Below are positions 20,101 to 26,754 of a stretch of DNA of 64,000 bases, piece after piece. Position numbers and translations under genes: made by a program. This DNA comes from Myxococcales bacterium (GTDB taxonomy: Bacteria; Myxococcota_A; Polyangia; Haliangiales; Haliangiaceae). How positions within the stretch are numbered: the first letter of the stretch is position 1; each line of letters begins with the position of its first letter. The stretch lies in NCBI GenBank assembly GCA_947483555.1, contig CANKMW010000007.1, positions 1 through 64,000 on the forward strand, in the 5' to 3' direction. The notes below the pieces were generated by a model. It ran no database searches. It was not told the origin of the DNA and saw only the letters and a program-made list of their open reading frames with translations.

Positions 20101-20296
20101 CTTCGTCGGCGTGTGGGGCGGGCGCGAGTACCACCCGCTGCGCCACCGCAACACCGTGTACGTGGCGGTCAAGCGCCTGCGTCAGACCCTCAAGGCGCTG
20201 CTCAAGGACGAGCGCGAGGTGATCGAGACCGCCGCTGGCGGCTGGCGCATCGCCGACGGCGTCGACGTCGCGGTGGTCCGTCCGGTCGACGACTGA
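17171..20296 (+). CDS. STAND-type ATPase with TPR repeats and C-terminal OmpR-like winged helix
   Basis: 1041 residues. An N-terminal NTPase has Walker A GVGGVGKS (49-56) and Walker B YLIFLDD (131-137). Residues about 340-900 are helical TPR-like repeats. The last ~85 residues form a winged-helix DNA-binding domain of the PhoB/OmpR type (SAEQLFVGVWGGREYHPLRHRNTVYVAVKRLR and ETAAGGWRIAD). The layout parallels MalT and AfsR-like regulators but with the wHTH at the C-terminus. It probably activates transcription after ligand-driven oligomerisation; target and ligand are unknown. Confidence 0.88.
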   Translation: MSERGRRRTLPPPVTPPFPRAVATWVGRTAELARGAQHMDSETLHLVYGVGGVGKSELVYKLVEEALRQPRWADATAVVLVARPNTGAAHLAAALKSQLGARRRRITFSATGGSAQDDLADIAQALEAQPYLIFLDDLHHLDPREAADVLGYLSRHVRASRVIAASRVELTLPPDAPPPVVHRLGPLDASATAALVRQVAARLGVAAPDAAQVFRRSGGSPFYVLRELAGDAGKDGGLDDTVRALSDDARRLLLVLASSRGRLSAGDAQTLGGPAGADVLRELTRQLLVDTSRGTAMVHDLVRDASFRGASRRDRAAAHRQLAELHLSHAGDGTRSAGPADAAWLVEAIHHLIAAGDVDEAWDRCGRHYRAIASAGLDHLMLDDLRTLANAVDDARDAVGLMQVRILVRRSLIAQAADVLGRLSPSSRGSLRALRLSGEVAQRRGRLSEAEAIYRQARALAGSPVEQFQVALEEADVSALRGHGEQARAVLDQALRDHTEISARERARWGWSVALSYLIEERFADSALAVDDALAAIHGAGLEDLEVILVMLAVLARAECDDLAGAEMLLEKVERAAAGGALREHVGSLYAGVVGQAAGDLATALRQLERAYAYLTDHGDQVMASIAGYYLARVFAALGDIPAAIDMAGRMSRMAQAAELDTLAAHGRATQAEALLIAGRPTEARAQAEAALAGPWVGPQCWRIANSTLSRLAVLDGDLGQARRYLDAAERGASGRSEASSTEAGLEATARRAAIDLERAGMELHGGDTRVALSAAGRALEHYRRGGRLGMYARALVARAAALVAASDDAGLIEADALTAEADGVATATGHVRVRARCALLRAAIRVRRGDAGGGRGELLAAVHAGVAALDHGEGRSVRAALGEVAMTPGQRGLLAALGLAPGARHKVSTRGGVQIVDDASLETARAAHFLVVEPVRAVITCNAGGTTRVDRGRPLACELLAAMVDADGAVISAEQLFVGVWGGREYHPLRHRNTVYVAVKRLRQTLKALLKDEREVIETAAGGWRIADGVDVAVVRPVDD

Positions 20297-20315
20297 ACGC
20301 CTCCGCCACCGGGGT

Positions 20316-21224
20316 TCAAGACGCCGGGACCGCCGGACAGTTCACCAGCGCCGCGTCGGGAGCCACGATGGTCGCCGCCTGCGCCGAGGCCAGGTCGGTC
20401 ACCGCTGCGAACTCGGCGTTGTCGTAGATCTGCACCGCCCACAACGGCGAGTAGGCGGCGTCGGTCGGCAGGGCGCCGATCACGTTGTGGGTCTGGTCGC
20501 TGCCGGGCTCGGTCTTCGGACCGGAGGGCGGGCCGCCGCCGGCCAGGCCCGGGTTGATGTTGAACGCGACGTAGATCGGCGCGGTCGGGACCTGCTGGTT
20601 GACCGCGGTCATCGCTCGCTCGGCGAAGGTGAAGTAGTGCACGATCTGGTCCTTGTACCAGCCGCGGTGCAGGCCGGTGTCGGTGCTGCCGAAGCGCCGG
20701 GTCGCGGTCGACCCGACCGGCACGATGGGGCAGTTGACGATGGCGTCGGTGACCGTCAGCGGGAAGCCGGCGCGGCTGAGGTCGGCGCTGCTGGTCGCCG
20801 TGTTGGCGACGTAGTCGGCGGGCACGTCGACCCGCACCACGCGCCACAGATCGGAGTACGAGAACTCGCCGGGGATGTAGTCGACGATCGGCAGCTGGTC
20901 GGGCACCGGCGTGCCCTCGCCCTCGTGATGCAGGATGTAGAGGTTGATCGGCGAGCGGCGGCGGACGTCGAAGTTGTAGTACGCGATCGGCGAGCCGTCG
21001 GGCGCCAGGCCGCGGGTGACGAACGGCGCCCGGTCGAAGTCGATCGGCAGGTCGGGACCGGGCAGGCCGTTCTGGGCGTCGCGCACCATCAGGGTCGCGC
21101 TCGGCCCGCTGAAACGGTCGATCACCGGCCGCGGCGCGGTGTCGGGATCGCGCGGTCCGTCGGCGACCGGATCGTCACCGCAGCCGAGCAGTGCGCACAG
21201 GGTCGCCGCGACCAGGACTCGCAT
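20316..21224 (-). CDS. Lipoprotein of unknown function
   Basis: 302 residues. The signal MRVLVAATLCALLGC gives a lipobox at C15. The mature part is rich in Pro, Asp, Gly and aromatic residues with few charged helices, as in beta-rich secreted proteins. Two stretches (YYNFDVRRRSPINLYILHH and VGSTATRRFGSTD) look structured but match no family I know. Two cysteines in NCP contexts (near 163 and 297) could pair. Convergent with the STAND regulator gene (19 bp). Confidence 0.7.
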   Translation of the reverse strand: MRVLVAATLCALLGCGDDPVADGPRDPDTAPRPVIDRFSGPSATLMVRDAQNGLPGPDLPIDFDRAPFVTRGLAPDGSPIAYYNFDVRRRSPINLYILHHEGEGTPVPDQLPIVDYIPGEFSYSDLWRVVRVDVPADYVANTATSSADLSRAGFPLTVTDAIVNCPIVPVGSTATRRFGSTDTGLHRGWYKDQIVHYFTFAERAMTAVNQQVPTAPIYVAFNINPGLAGGGPPSGPKTEPGSDQTHNVIGALPTDAAYSPLWAVQIYDNAEFAAVTDLASAQAATIVAPDAALVNCPAVPAS

Positions 21225-21553
21225 CGGTGACGATCATACGCGGCTCTCACCCCGCGGTTACATCGTGAGCCGGCGCGCAAAACCGCGCCGGCGTGAACGT
21301 CCACTTGCCGGCTACGCCGCCAGCCACCTGGAGCCCAGCGGTCGGACCCACGATCCGCGACCACCACGAGTGCAGACCGTGGGTTGCACCGGTCGCGACC
21401 GCGACGCCGGCCGGCAACCCGAGACGTTGGTTCACGAACCCGGGTTCGCCGCCCCCGCCGCGTGCCCGCGGTGAGGTCCGCGCCCCCACCCCAGGCGGCA
21501 CCGATCGATCGCGAGCGATCTGGTCGCACCCTTGCACAGGCGCCTTCGCGAGG
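21225..21553. other. 329-bp divergent intergenic region
   Basis: Lies between the minus-strand lipoprotein and the plus-strand kinase and must contain both promoters. Open frames cross it on both strands, but none shows a credible protein. The only strong structure is the inverted repeat at 21269-21292. A TGG-N8-TTGCA match at 21521-21536 fits only the invariant bases of a sigma54 promoter. Confidence 0.6.
21269..21292. promoter_or_regulatory. 9-bp perfect inverted repeat
   Basis: GCCGGCGCG (21269-21277), a 6-nt loop CAAAAC, then CGCGCCGGC (21284-21292). It sits 45 bp upstream of the minus-strand lipoprotein start and about 260 bp upstream of the kinase. It could be an operator or a leader-RNA hairpin. 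It is too far from any stop codon to be an ordinary terminator. Confidence 0.5.
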
Positions 21554-22576
21554 ATGGACGACGAGATCGACACCGCGGTCGAAGGCCGGCCCGCGATCGG
21601 ATTCGCGGCACCGACCCGTGGCGCCTCGCCGGCGACGCTGCCGGCGATGATCGGGCGCTACCACGTGCTGGCGTCGATCGGCCGCGGCGGCATGGCCGAG
21701 GTGTTCCTGGCCGAGCTGCGCGGCCCGCGCGGCTTTCGTCGCCAGGTCGCGATCAAGCAACTGCACCCCAGCCTCGCCGATGATCCGGATAGCGTGGCGC
21801 GCTTCGTCCGCGAGGCGACCATCGCGACCCGCCTCGTCCACCCGGCCATCTGCCAGGGCTACGAGCTCGACGAGGACGAGCGCGGCTGCTTCATCGTGAT
21901 GGAGCACCTCGAGGGCGTGACCCTGGCGGTCGCGCTCAAGGTGCTGGCGCGCTCGCGCTGGTTGCTGCCGCTGCCCATCGTGCTGCGCGTGATTCGCTCG
22001 CTGGGCGGCGGGCTCCACGCCGCGCACGAGCTCTGCGACCCCGACGGCGCGCCGCTCGGCCTGGTCCACCGCGACGTCACGCCCAGCAACATCGTGCTGA
22101 CGTCGGCGGGTCAGGTGAAGCTGCTCGATTTCGGCGTCGCCAAGACCCACCACATCGACACCCAGGCCGGCGTGGTGCGGGGCAAGCCGGGCTACATGTC
22201 GCCGGAACAGATCCGCGGCCGCCAGCTCGATCGACGCTCGGACGTGTTCTCGCTCGGCATCGTGCTCTACGAGACGCTGACCGGCACCCGGCTGTACGCC
22301 CGGGCTCGCTCGCCCGAGACCATCCACACCCTGCCCGACGAGCACGTGCCCGATCCGCGCGCCCAGCGCCCCGACCTGCCGGCGGCCGCGGTCGCGGTGC
22401 TCGATCAGGCGCTGGCCCACGACCTCGACGAGCGCTACCCGAGCGCGGCCGCGCTGGCGTCGGCGCTGACCGCCGCGCTGGCGCCGGCGACCGTCGCCGC
22501 GGCCGATTGGGTGGCCAGCATGGTGACGGCGATCCGTGACCGCCAGGGTGAGACCACGCCGACCGCGCCGTCGTGA
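21554..22576 (+). CDS. Ser/Thr protein kinase, soluble single-domain type
   Basis: 340 residues from ATG 21554 (AGG just upstream; the longer frame adds Pro-rich low-quality sequence). A Hanks kinase domain starts near residue 33: IGRGGMAEVFLAE glycine loop, VAIKQL lysine, then HRDVTPSN instead of the usual HRDLKPxN, LLDFGVAK, and GYMSPEQIRG. The Lys normally found after HRD is Thr here. This HRDV(S/T)P variant recurs in myxobacterial kinases and does not by itself mean inactivity. No membrane segment or sensor domain follows, so activation probably comes from a partner. Confidence 0.92.
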   Translation: MDDEIDTAVEGRPAIGFAAPTRGASPATLPAMIGRYHVLASIGRGGMAEVFLAELRGPRGFRRQVAIKQLHPSLADDPDSVARFVREATIATRLVHPAICQGYELDEDERGCFIVMEHLEGVTLAVALKVLARSRWLLPLPIVLRVIRSLGGGLHAAHELCDPDGAPLGLVHRDVTPSNIVLTSAGQVKLLDFGVAKTHHIDTQAGVVRGKPGYMSPEQIRGRQLDRRSDVFSLGIVLYETLTGTRLYARARSPETIHTLPDEHVPDPRAQRPDLPAAAVAVLDQALAHDLDERYPSAAALASALTAALAPATVAAADWVASMVTAIRDRQGETTPTAPS

Positions 22577-22586
22577 GCGGGTCGGC

Positions 22587-22713
22587 GGGGCCCACCGATG
22601 GCTTCGGGGCCCGGCTCCGCGCTGACGCGTAGGCGTCAGGCGGTGGGGCCCACCGATGGCTTCGGGGCCCGGCTCCGCGCTGACGCGTAGGCGTCAGGCG
22701 GTGGGGCCCACCG
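22587..22713. repeat. 58-bp tandem duplication with internal hairpin
   Basis: Two perfect 58-bp copies (22587-22644 and 22645-22702) plus the first 11 bp of a third. Each copy contains CTGACGC-GTAG-GCGTCAG, a 7-bp stem with a 4-nt loop (22622-22639 and 22680-22697). The array begins 11 bp after the kinase stop codon and ends 38 bp before the dehydrogenase start. The hairpins may act as terminators or RNA-processing sites; no T-run follows. Confidence 0.92.
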
Positions 22714-22750
22714 TCTTGACCGGCGAGCGCGAGCGCGGTCTGCTCCGGCC

Positions 22751-23521
22751 ATGAAGCTGGTCGAAGGTTCGGTCGCTCTGGTCACCGGCGGCGCCTCGGG
22801 GCTGGGCGCGGCCACGGTCCGCCGCCTGTTCGCCGGCGGCGCCAAGGTCGTCATCGTCGATCGCGACGAGGCGAAGGGGGCCGCGCTGGCCGCCGAGCTG
22901 GGTGCCGAGCGCGCGGTGTTCGTGAAGGCCGACGTCACCGACGCGGTCCAGGTCGAGGCCGCGGTCGCCGCCGCGATCCCGCTCGGCACGCTGCGGGTCG
23001 CGGTGTCGTGCGCCGGCGTCGGCTGGGCGGCGCGCACGCTCGACAGGACCGGCAAGGCGCACGACCTCGAGCTGTTTCGCACCGTGATCGGCATCAACTT
23101 GATCGGTACGTTCAACGTGCTCCGGCTGGCGGCCGCCGCGATCGCCAAGGCCGATCCGATCGAGGGCGAGCGCGGCGTGATCGTGAACACCGCCTCGGTG
23201 GCCGCGTTCGACGGTCAGATCGGCCAGATCGCCTACGCCGCGTCCAAGGCCGGCGTGGTCGGCATGACCTTGCCGGCGGCCCGCGACCTGGCGCCGTCGG
23301 GGATCCGGGTCGTGACCATCGCGCCCGGCATCTTCGATACCCCGATGCTGGCCGCGTTGCCCGAGGACAAGCGCGCGGCCCTGGCCACCGACGTGGTGTT
23401 CCCGAAGCGGCTCGGCTCGCCAGCCGAGTACGGCGACCTGGTCGCCGCCATCGTCGGCAACGGCTACCTCAACGGCGAGACCATCCGCCTCGACGGCTCG
23501 CTGCGCATGCCGCCGAAGTGA
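22751..23521 (+). CDS. Short-chain dehydrogenase (3-hydroxyacyl-CoA dehydrogenase type II-like)
   Basis: 256 residues, full-length SDR. The N-terminal cofactor motif is TGGASGLG (13-20) and the acidic D after VVIVD predicts NAD rather than NADP. The active site is NTAS then YAASK. The whole-length pattern ([49 protein letters not shown]) is that of the HSD10/3-hydroxyacyl-CoA dehydrogenase group, which oxidises 3-hydroxyacyl-CoA in fatty-acid or branched-chain degradation. No other beta-oxidation gene is adjacent. Confidence 0.92.
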   Translation: MKLVEGSVALVTGGASGLGAATVRRLFAGGAKVVIVDRDEAKGAALAAELGAERAVFVKADVTDAVQVEAAVAAAIPLGTLRVAVSCAGVGWAARTLDRTGKAHDLELFRTVIGINLIGTFNVLRLAAAAIAKADPIEGERGVIVNTASVAAFDGQIGQIAYAASKAGVVGMTLPAARDLAPSGIRVVTIAPGIFDTPMLAALPEDKRAALATDVVFPKRLGSPAEYGDLVAAIVGNGYLNGETIRLDGSLRMPPK

Positions 23522-23542
23522 GGGCGGGTCCTCGGGCGCGCA

Positions 23543-24757
23543 TCAGGCCAGGCCGAGCGCGCCCCGAAACGCGGTCGTGATCTGGGCGTCGCTGACCGGG
23601 CACGGATTGGTGGCCAGATAGAGCGCCTCGCCGCGGGTGGCGGCCAGCAACGCGGGCAGCTCGTCGGCGGTGACGGTGACCGGCGCCGTGACCGGCAGGC
23701 CGACGTCGGCGGCGAGGCGGCGGACCCAGGCGATGACAGCGTCGACCGGGTCGGCGAGCGCGGCGCCGCGATCGCGGTGCGCCAGCTCGAGGCGGGATGC
23801 CAGCCGAGCGCAGGGGCCGGCGATGGCGGCGCGATTGGCCTCGAGCACCCACGGCAGCAGCACCGCGTTCGCCAGCCCGTGGTGGAGCCCGGTGCGGGCG
23901 CCGAGCGGGTGGGCCATGGCGTGGCACAGGCCGAGCCCCTTCTGGAAGGCGACCGCGGCCATGCCGGCGGCGTGCAGCAGGTGCGAGCGCGCCACGGCGT
24001 CGCCGGGCTCGCGGACCGCGCGCGACAACCACGCCGCGATGAGCGCGGCGGTCTCGACGGCGATGGCGTCGCACATCGGGTGATAGCCCGGTGCGCACAG
24101 CGCCTCGATGGCGTGGGTCAGCGCGTCCATGCCGGTGGCGGCGGTGGCGGCGGCCGGCAGACCCACGGTGGTCTCGGCGTCGGCGATCACGGCCCGCGGC
24201 AGGAGCGACGGATGGAGCAGCGTGCGCTTCACGCCGGCGGCCGGATCGCTGATGACCGCGCCGGTCGACAGCTCGGAGCCGGTGCCCGACGTGGTCGGCA
24301 CGGCGACGATCGGCGCCGCGGTGGGCAGCGACCGGGCCCGGCTTCCGCCGAACGCCAGCGTCGCGATCACGCCGGGCGCGATGGAGCCGGCGACCGACGG
24401 GTCGGTGGCCGCGGCCAGCAGCGCGACCGCCTTGCCGGCGTCCATCGCCGCGCCGCCGCCGATCGCGCACACGCCGGTGACGCCGAGCGCGCGGTACTGC
24501 GCCAGCGCCGCCAGCGCCTCGGCCTCGGTCGGGTTGGTCGAGATGGCCGTGAACACGCCGGCCACCGCCGCACCCGCGGCGTCGATCATGGGCGCGAACC
24601 ACGGCTGCGCCGCGACCACCGCGTCGGTGACCACCAGCGCCGTGCCGATGCCGGCGGCCTTCAGCTCCGCGGCCAGCTCGGCGCGCCGCCCCCAGCCGAA
24701 GCGATAGCGGGTCGGGAACGAGAGGTTGGCGCGGGGCAGGTCGGCGGCGGCGGCCAT
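23543..24757 (-). CDS. Iron-containing alcohol dehydrogenase
   Basis: 404 residues from ATG 24757 (a GTG three codons upstream is an alternative). A nucleotide-binding GGGAAMDAGKAVA segment and the family signature with metal-ligand histidines, CHAMAHPLGARTGLHHGLANAV, identify a group III Fe-type dehydrogenase. It reduces or oxidises short alcohols and aldehydes with NAD(P)H. The exact substrate cannot be read. Convergent with the short-chain dehydrogenase (21-bp gap). Confidence 0.9.
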   Translation of the reverse strand: MAAAADLPRANLSFPTRYRFGWGRRAELAAELKAAGIGTALVVTDAVVAAQPWFAPMIDAAGAAVAGVFTAISTNPTEAEALAALAQYRALGVTGVCAIGGGAAMDAGKAVALLAAATDPSVAGSIAPGVIATLAFGGSRARSLPTAAPIVAVPTTSGTGSELSTGAVISDPAAGVKRTLLHPSLLPRAVIADAETTVGLPAAATAATGMDALTHAIEALCAPGYHPMCDAIAVETAALIAAWLSRAVREPGDAVARSHLLHAAGMAAVAFQKGLGLCHAMAHPLGARTGLHHGLANAVLLPWVLEANRAAIAGPCARLASRLELAHRDRGAALADPVDAVIAWVRRLAADVGLPVTAPVTVTADELPALLAATRGEALYLATNPCPVSDAQITTAFRGALGLA

Positions 24758-24774
24758 CGGGACCACATCCTACC

Positions 24775-24912
24775 CACGCCGACGCCGACGCCGAAGCCGA
24801 AACCGAAACCGACGCCGAAACCGAAACCGAAACCGAAACCGAAACCGAAACCGAAACCGAAACCGACGCCGAAACCGAAACCGAAACCGAAACCGTGACC
24901 GAAACCGTGACC
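24775..24912. repeat. GAAACC/GACGCC hexamer array
   Basis: About 23 head-to-tail hexamers, mostly GAAACC with interspersed GACGCC, GAAGCC and GTGACC units. The array fills most of the 235 bp between the divergent alcohol dehydrogenase and lspA starts, so it lies where both promoters should be. Copy-number change would alter promoter spacing. No protein is credibly encoded, although both strands stay open through it because of the six-base period. Confidence 0.9.
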
Positions 24913-24992
24913 GTAGCCGCAGACCGCGGCTCCCAGAACCGTGACTTCGATCCCAACCGGACTAGGCCCCCTCCGCCGCCGGTTCCTCCCTC

Positions 24993-25490
24993 ATGCGCCT
25001 CCGACCGTGGTCCGCCCTCGTCATCGCCTCGCTGCTCGTCCTGGTCGGCTGCGACCACGCCACCAAGTACGCCGCCGAGTCGTCGCTGCGCGATCGGCCG
25101 GCGCGCCGCGTGCTCGGCAGCGCGGTCGCGCTCGAGTACCGCGAGAACCCGGGCGTCGCCTTCAACACCGAGCGGGTGCTGCCGCCCGGGGCGCGCGCCG
25201 CCGTCATCGTCACGGCCGGCGTCGGCGCGATGGCGGCGCTGGCGATCGCGCTGTGGCGGCGCCGCGGTCGCCGGTCGCTCGAGACGGCGGCGCTCCTGCT
25301 CATCGCCGGCGGCGCCGCTGGCAACCTGCTCGATCGCCTGATCCGCGGCCACGTGATCGACTTCATCCACGTCCGCCACTGGCCGGTCTTCAACCTCGCC
25401 GACGTCTGGCTGGTGGCCGGGGCCGCGCTCATGCTCGTGGCGGCCGGGCGGGCTACTGCGGCAGATCCTCGAGGCGCGGGACCTGGTTGA
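24993..25490 (+). CDS. lspA: Lipoprotein signal peptidase (signal peptidase II)
   Basis: 165 residues, four transmembrane segments. It removes the signal peptide of diacylglyceryl prolipoproteins in the inner membrane. Conserved blocks are all present: DHATKY near the first helix, ENPGVAFN, GNLLDRLIRGHVIDFI with catalytic D114, and FNLADV with catalytic D137. The window encodes many lipoproteins that would be its substrates. Its last 38 bp overlap the 3' end of the terC-like gene on the other strand. Confidence 0.95.
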   Translation: MRLRPWSALVIASLLVLVGCDHATKYAAESSLRDRPARRVLGSAVALEYRENPGVAFNTERVLPPGARAAVIVTAGVGAMAALAIALWRRRGRRSLETAALLLIAGGAAGNLLDRLIRGHVIDFIHVRHWPVFNLADVWLVAGAALMLVAAGRATAADPRGAGPG

Positions 25491-26214
25491 GCGCGACGAT
25501 CCTGGTCTTGCGGGTGGTCCGGATGTTGATCATCTCGACGAACACGCTGAAGCCCATCGCGCCGTAGATGTAGCCCTTGGGGATGTGGGCGCCAAACCCC
25601 TCGGCGATCAGGACCAGGCCGATCATCAGCAAGAACGACAGCGCGAGCACCTTGATCGAGGGGTGGCGATCGACGAAAGCGGCGATCCCCCGGCCGATCA
25701 GCAGCATCACGATGAGCGCGATCACGTTCGCGGCCACCATCACGCTGATGTGGTCGCTCATGCCGACCGCGGTGATCACGCTGTCGATCGAGAACACCAT
25801 GTCGAGCACGACGATCTGGAGGATCACGGCGCCGAACGTGGCCGTCGACCTGGCCGTCGCGCTGCCATCCTCGTCCGCAGCCTCGAGCTTGTCGTGAATC
25901 TCGTTGGTCGCCTTGTAGAGCAGGAACAGGCCGCCGGCGAGCAGGATCAGCGCCTTGCCCGAGAACCCATAGCCGGCGACCTCGAACAGCGGCTGGTCGA
26001 GCTTCACGATCCACGACAGGGTCGCGAGCAGGCCCAGGCGCGAGACGAACGCCCCGGCCAGCCCGACCTTGCGCGCCCGCTCGCGCTGGGACGCGGGCAG
26101 CCGGCCGGCCAGGATCGCGATGAAGATGATGTTGTCGACGCCGAGGACGATCTCGAGCGCGGCCAGCGTGGCCAGGCTCAGCCACACCTCCGGTGAGGAC
26201 AGAAATTCGATCAT
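25453..26214 (-). CDS. TerC-family integral membrane protein
   Basis: 253 residues with about seven membrane helices. The TerC signature is at the N-terminus (EIVLGVDNIIFIAI, D27/N28) and a second acidic helix is VFSIDSVITAVGM. TerC proteins are linked to tellurite resistance, metal (Mn) homeostasis and redox or envelope stress. Shorter than the Alx type, it fits the YgaP/TerC small group. It precedes, on the opposite strand, a run of genes with TerB-like domains, which makes a functional Ter link plausible. Confidence 0.93.
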   Translation of the reverse strand: MIEFLSSPEVWLSLATLAALEIVLGVDNIIFIAILAGRLPASQRERARKVGLAGAFVSRLGLLATLSWIVKLDQPLFEVAGYGFSGKALILLAGGLFLLYKATNEIHDKLEAADEDGSATARSTATFGAVILQIVVLDMVFSIDSVITAVGMSDHISVMVAANVIALIVMLLIGRGIAAFVDRHPSIKVLALSFLLMIGLVLIAEGFGAHIPKGYIYGAMGFSVFVEMINIRTTRKTRIVALNQVPRLEDLPQ

Positions 26215-26298
26215 GAGGACTCCACGGCCCGACGGCCGGCGGGGCCGGGTCAGGCGATCGGACGAAGCACGAGATCCAGGAAGCGAACCACGCGGAGG

Positions 26299-26619
26299 TC
26301 AGGCTTCTGGTGGCGGCAGCGGGGGCTGCTCGGACATCACGGCGGGGACGCGTTCGGCGTGTTCGTCGACGGTGGAGCGGTCGTCGCGCGGGTGCGGGGG
26401 TTCGAACGCGGCGACGACGGCCTCGTCGCCGCCGCCGTCGTCGATCGCGGGGCAGGTCTCGGCGGTGCTGGTCTCGGCGGCGAGATCGGCGGCCACCGGC
26501 GGCGATCCGGAGCTGATGACGACCGCGACCCCAGCGAGCATCGCCAGCACCAGCAACCCGACCCCGACCTGGGCCAGCGCGGCCACCAGGCGCGGCGACG
26601 GACGACGGGCGAGCGACAT
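26299..26619 (-). CDS. Small single-pass membrane protein
   Basis: 106 residues from ATG 26619. One transmembrane helix (VAALAQVGVGLLVLAMLAGVAVVI, about residues 12-34) is followed by an acidic, Pro-rich tail with one cysteine. No family recognised. It lies just upstream of the terC-like gene on the same strand (84-bp gap). Codon composition is normal for the window, but a spurious call is possible. Confidence 0.45.
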   Translation of the reverse strand: MSLARRPSPRLVAALAQVGVGLLVLAMLAGVAVVISSGSPPVAADLAAETSTAETCPAIDDGGGDEAVVAAFEPPHPRDDRSTVDEHAERVPAVMSEQPPLPPPEA

Positions 26620-26754
26620 GGCGGCGACTCTAGCATCCGACCCGCCACCGGCCAGGCGATCGCCCGGCAGCGCCGGAACCCACACCGCCACCGCCACCGC
26701 GACCCCTGCCGCCGTCGACATGCCGTACATTCAGCTCGTCGCTTGCCAGGCCCC

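Noticed and set aside
21521..21536. TGG-N8-TTGCA as a sigma54 promoter for the kinase at 21554
   Set aside because: Only the invariant GG and GC positions and a few neighbours fit. The CACG part is missing, and chance matches are frequent in GC-rich DNA.
21247..21573. Minus-strand frame ending after the inverted repeat, possibly a small protein
   Set aside because: No ribosome binding site, no signal or domain, and it overlaps the divergent promoter region.
24726..24944. KPKPKP or NRNRNR-type proteins encoded by the hexamer array
   Set aside because: The six-base period keeps all frames open, and nothing outside the array is protein-like.
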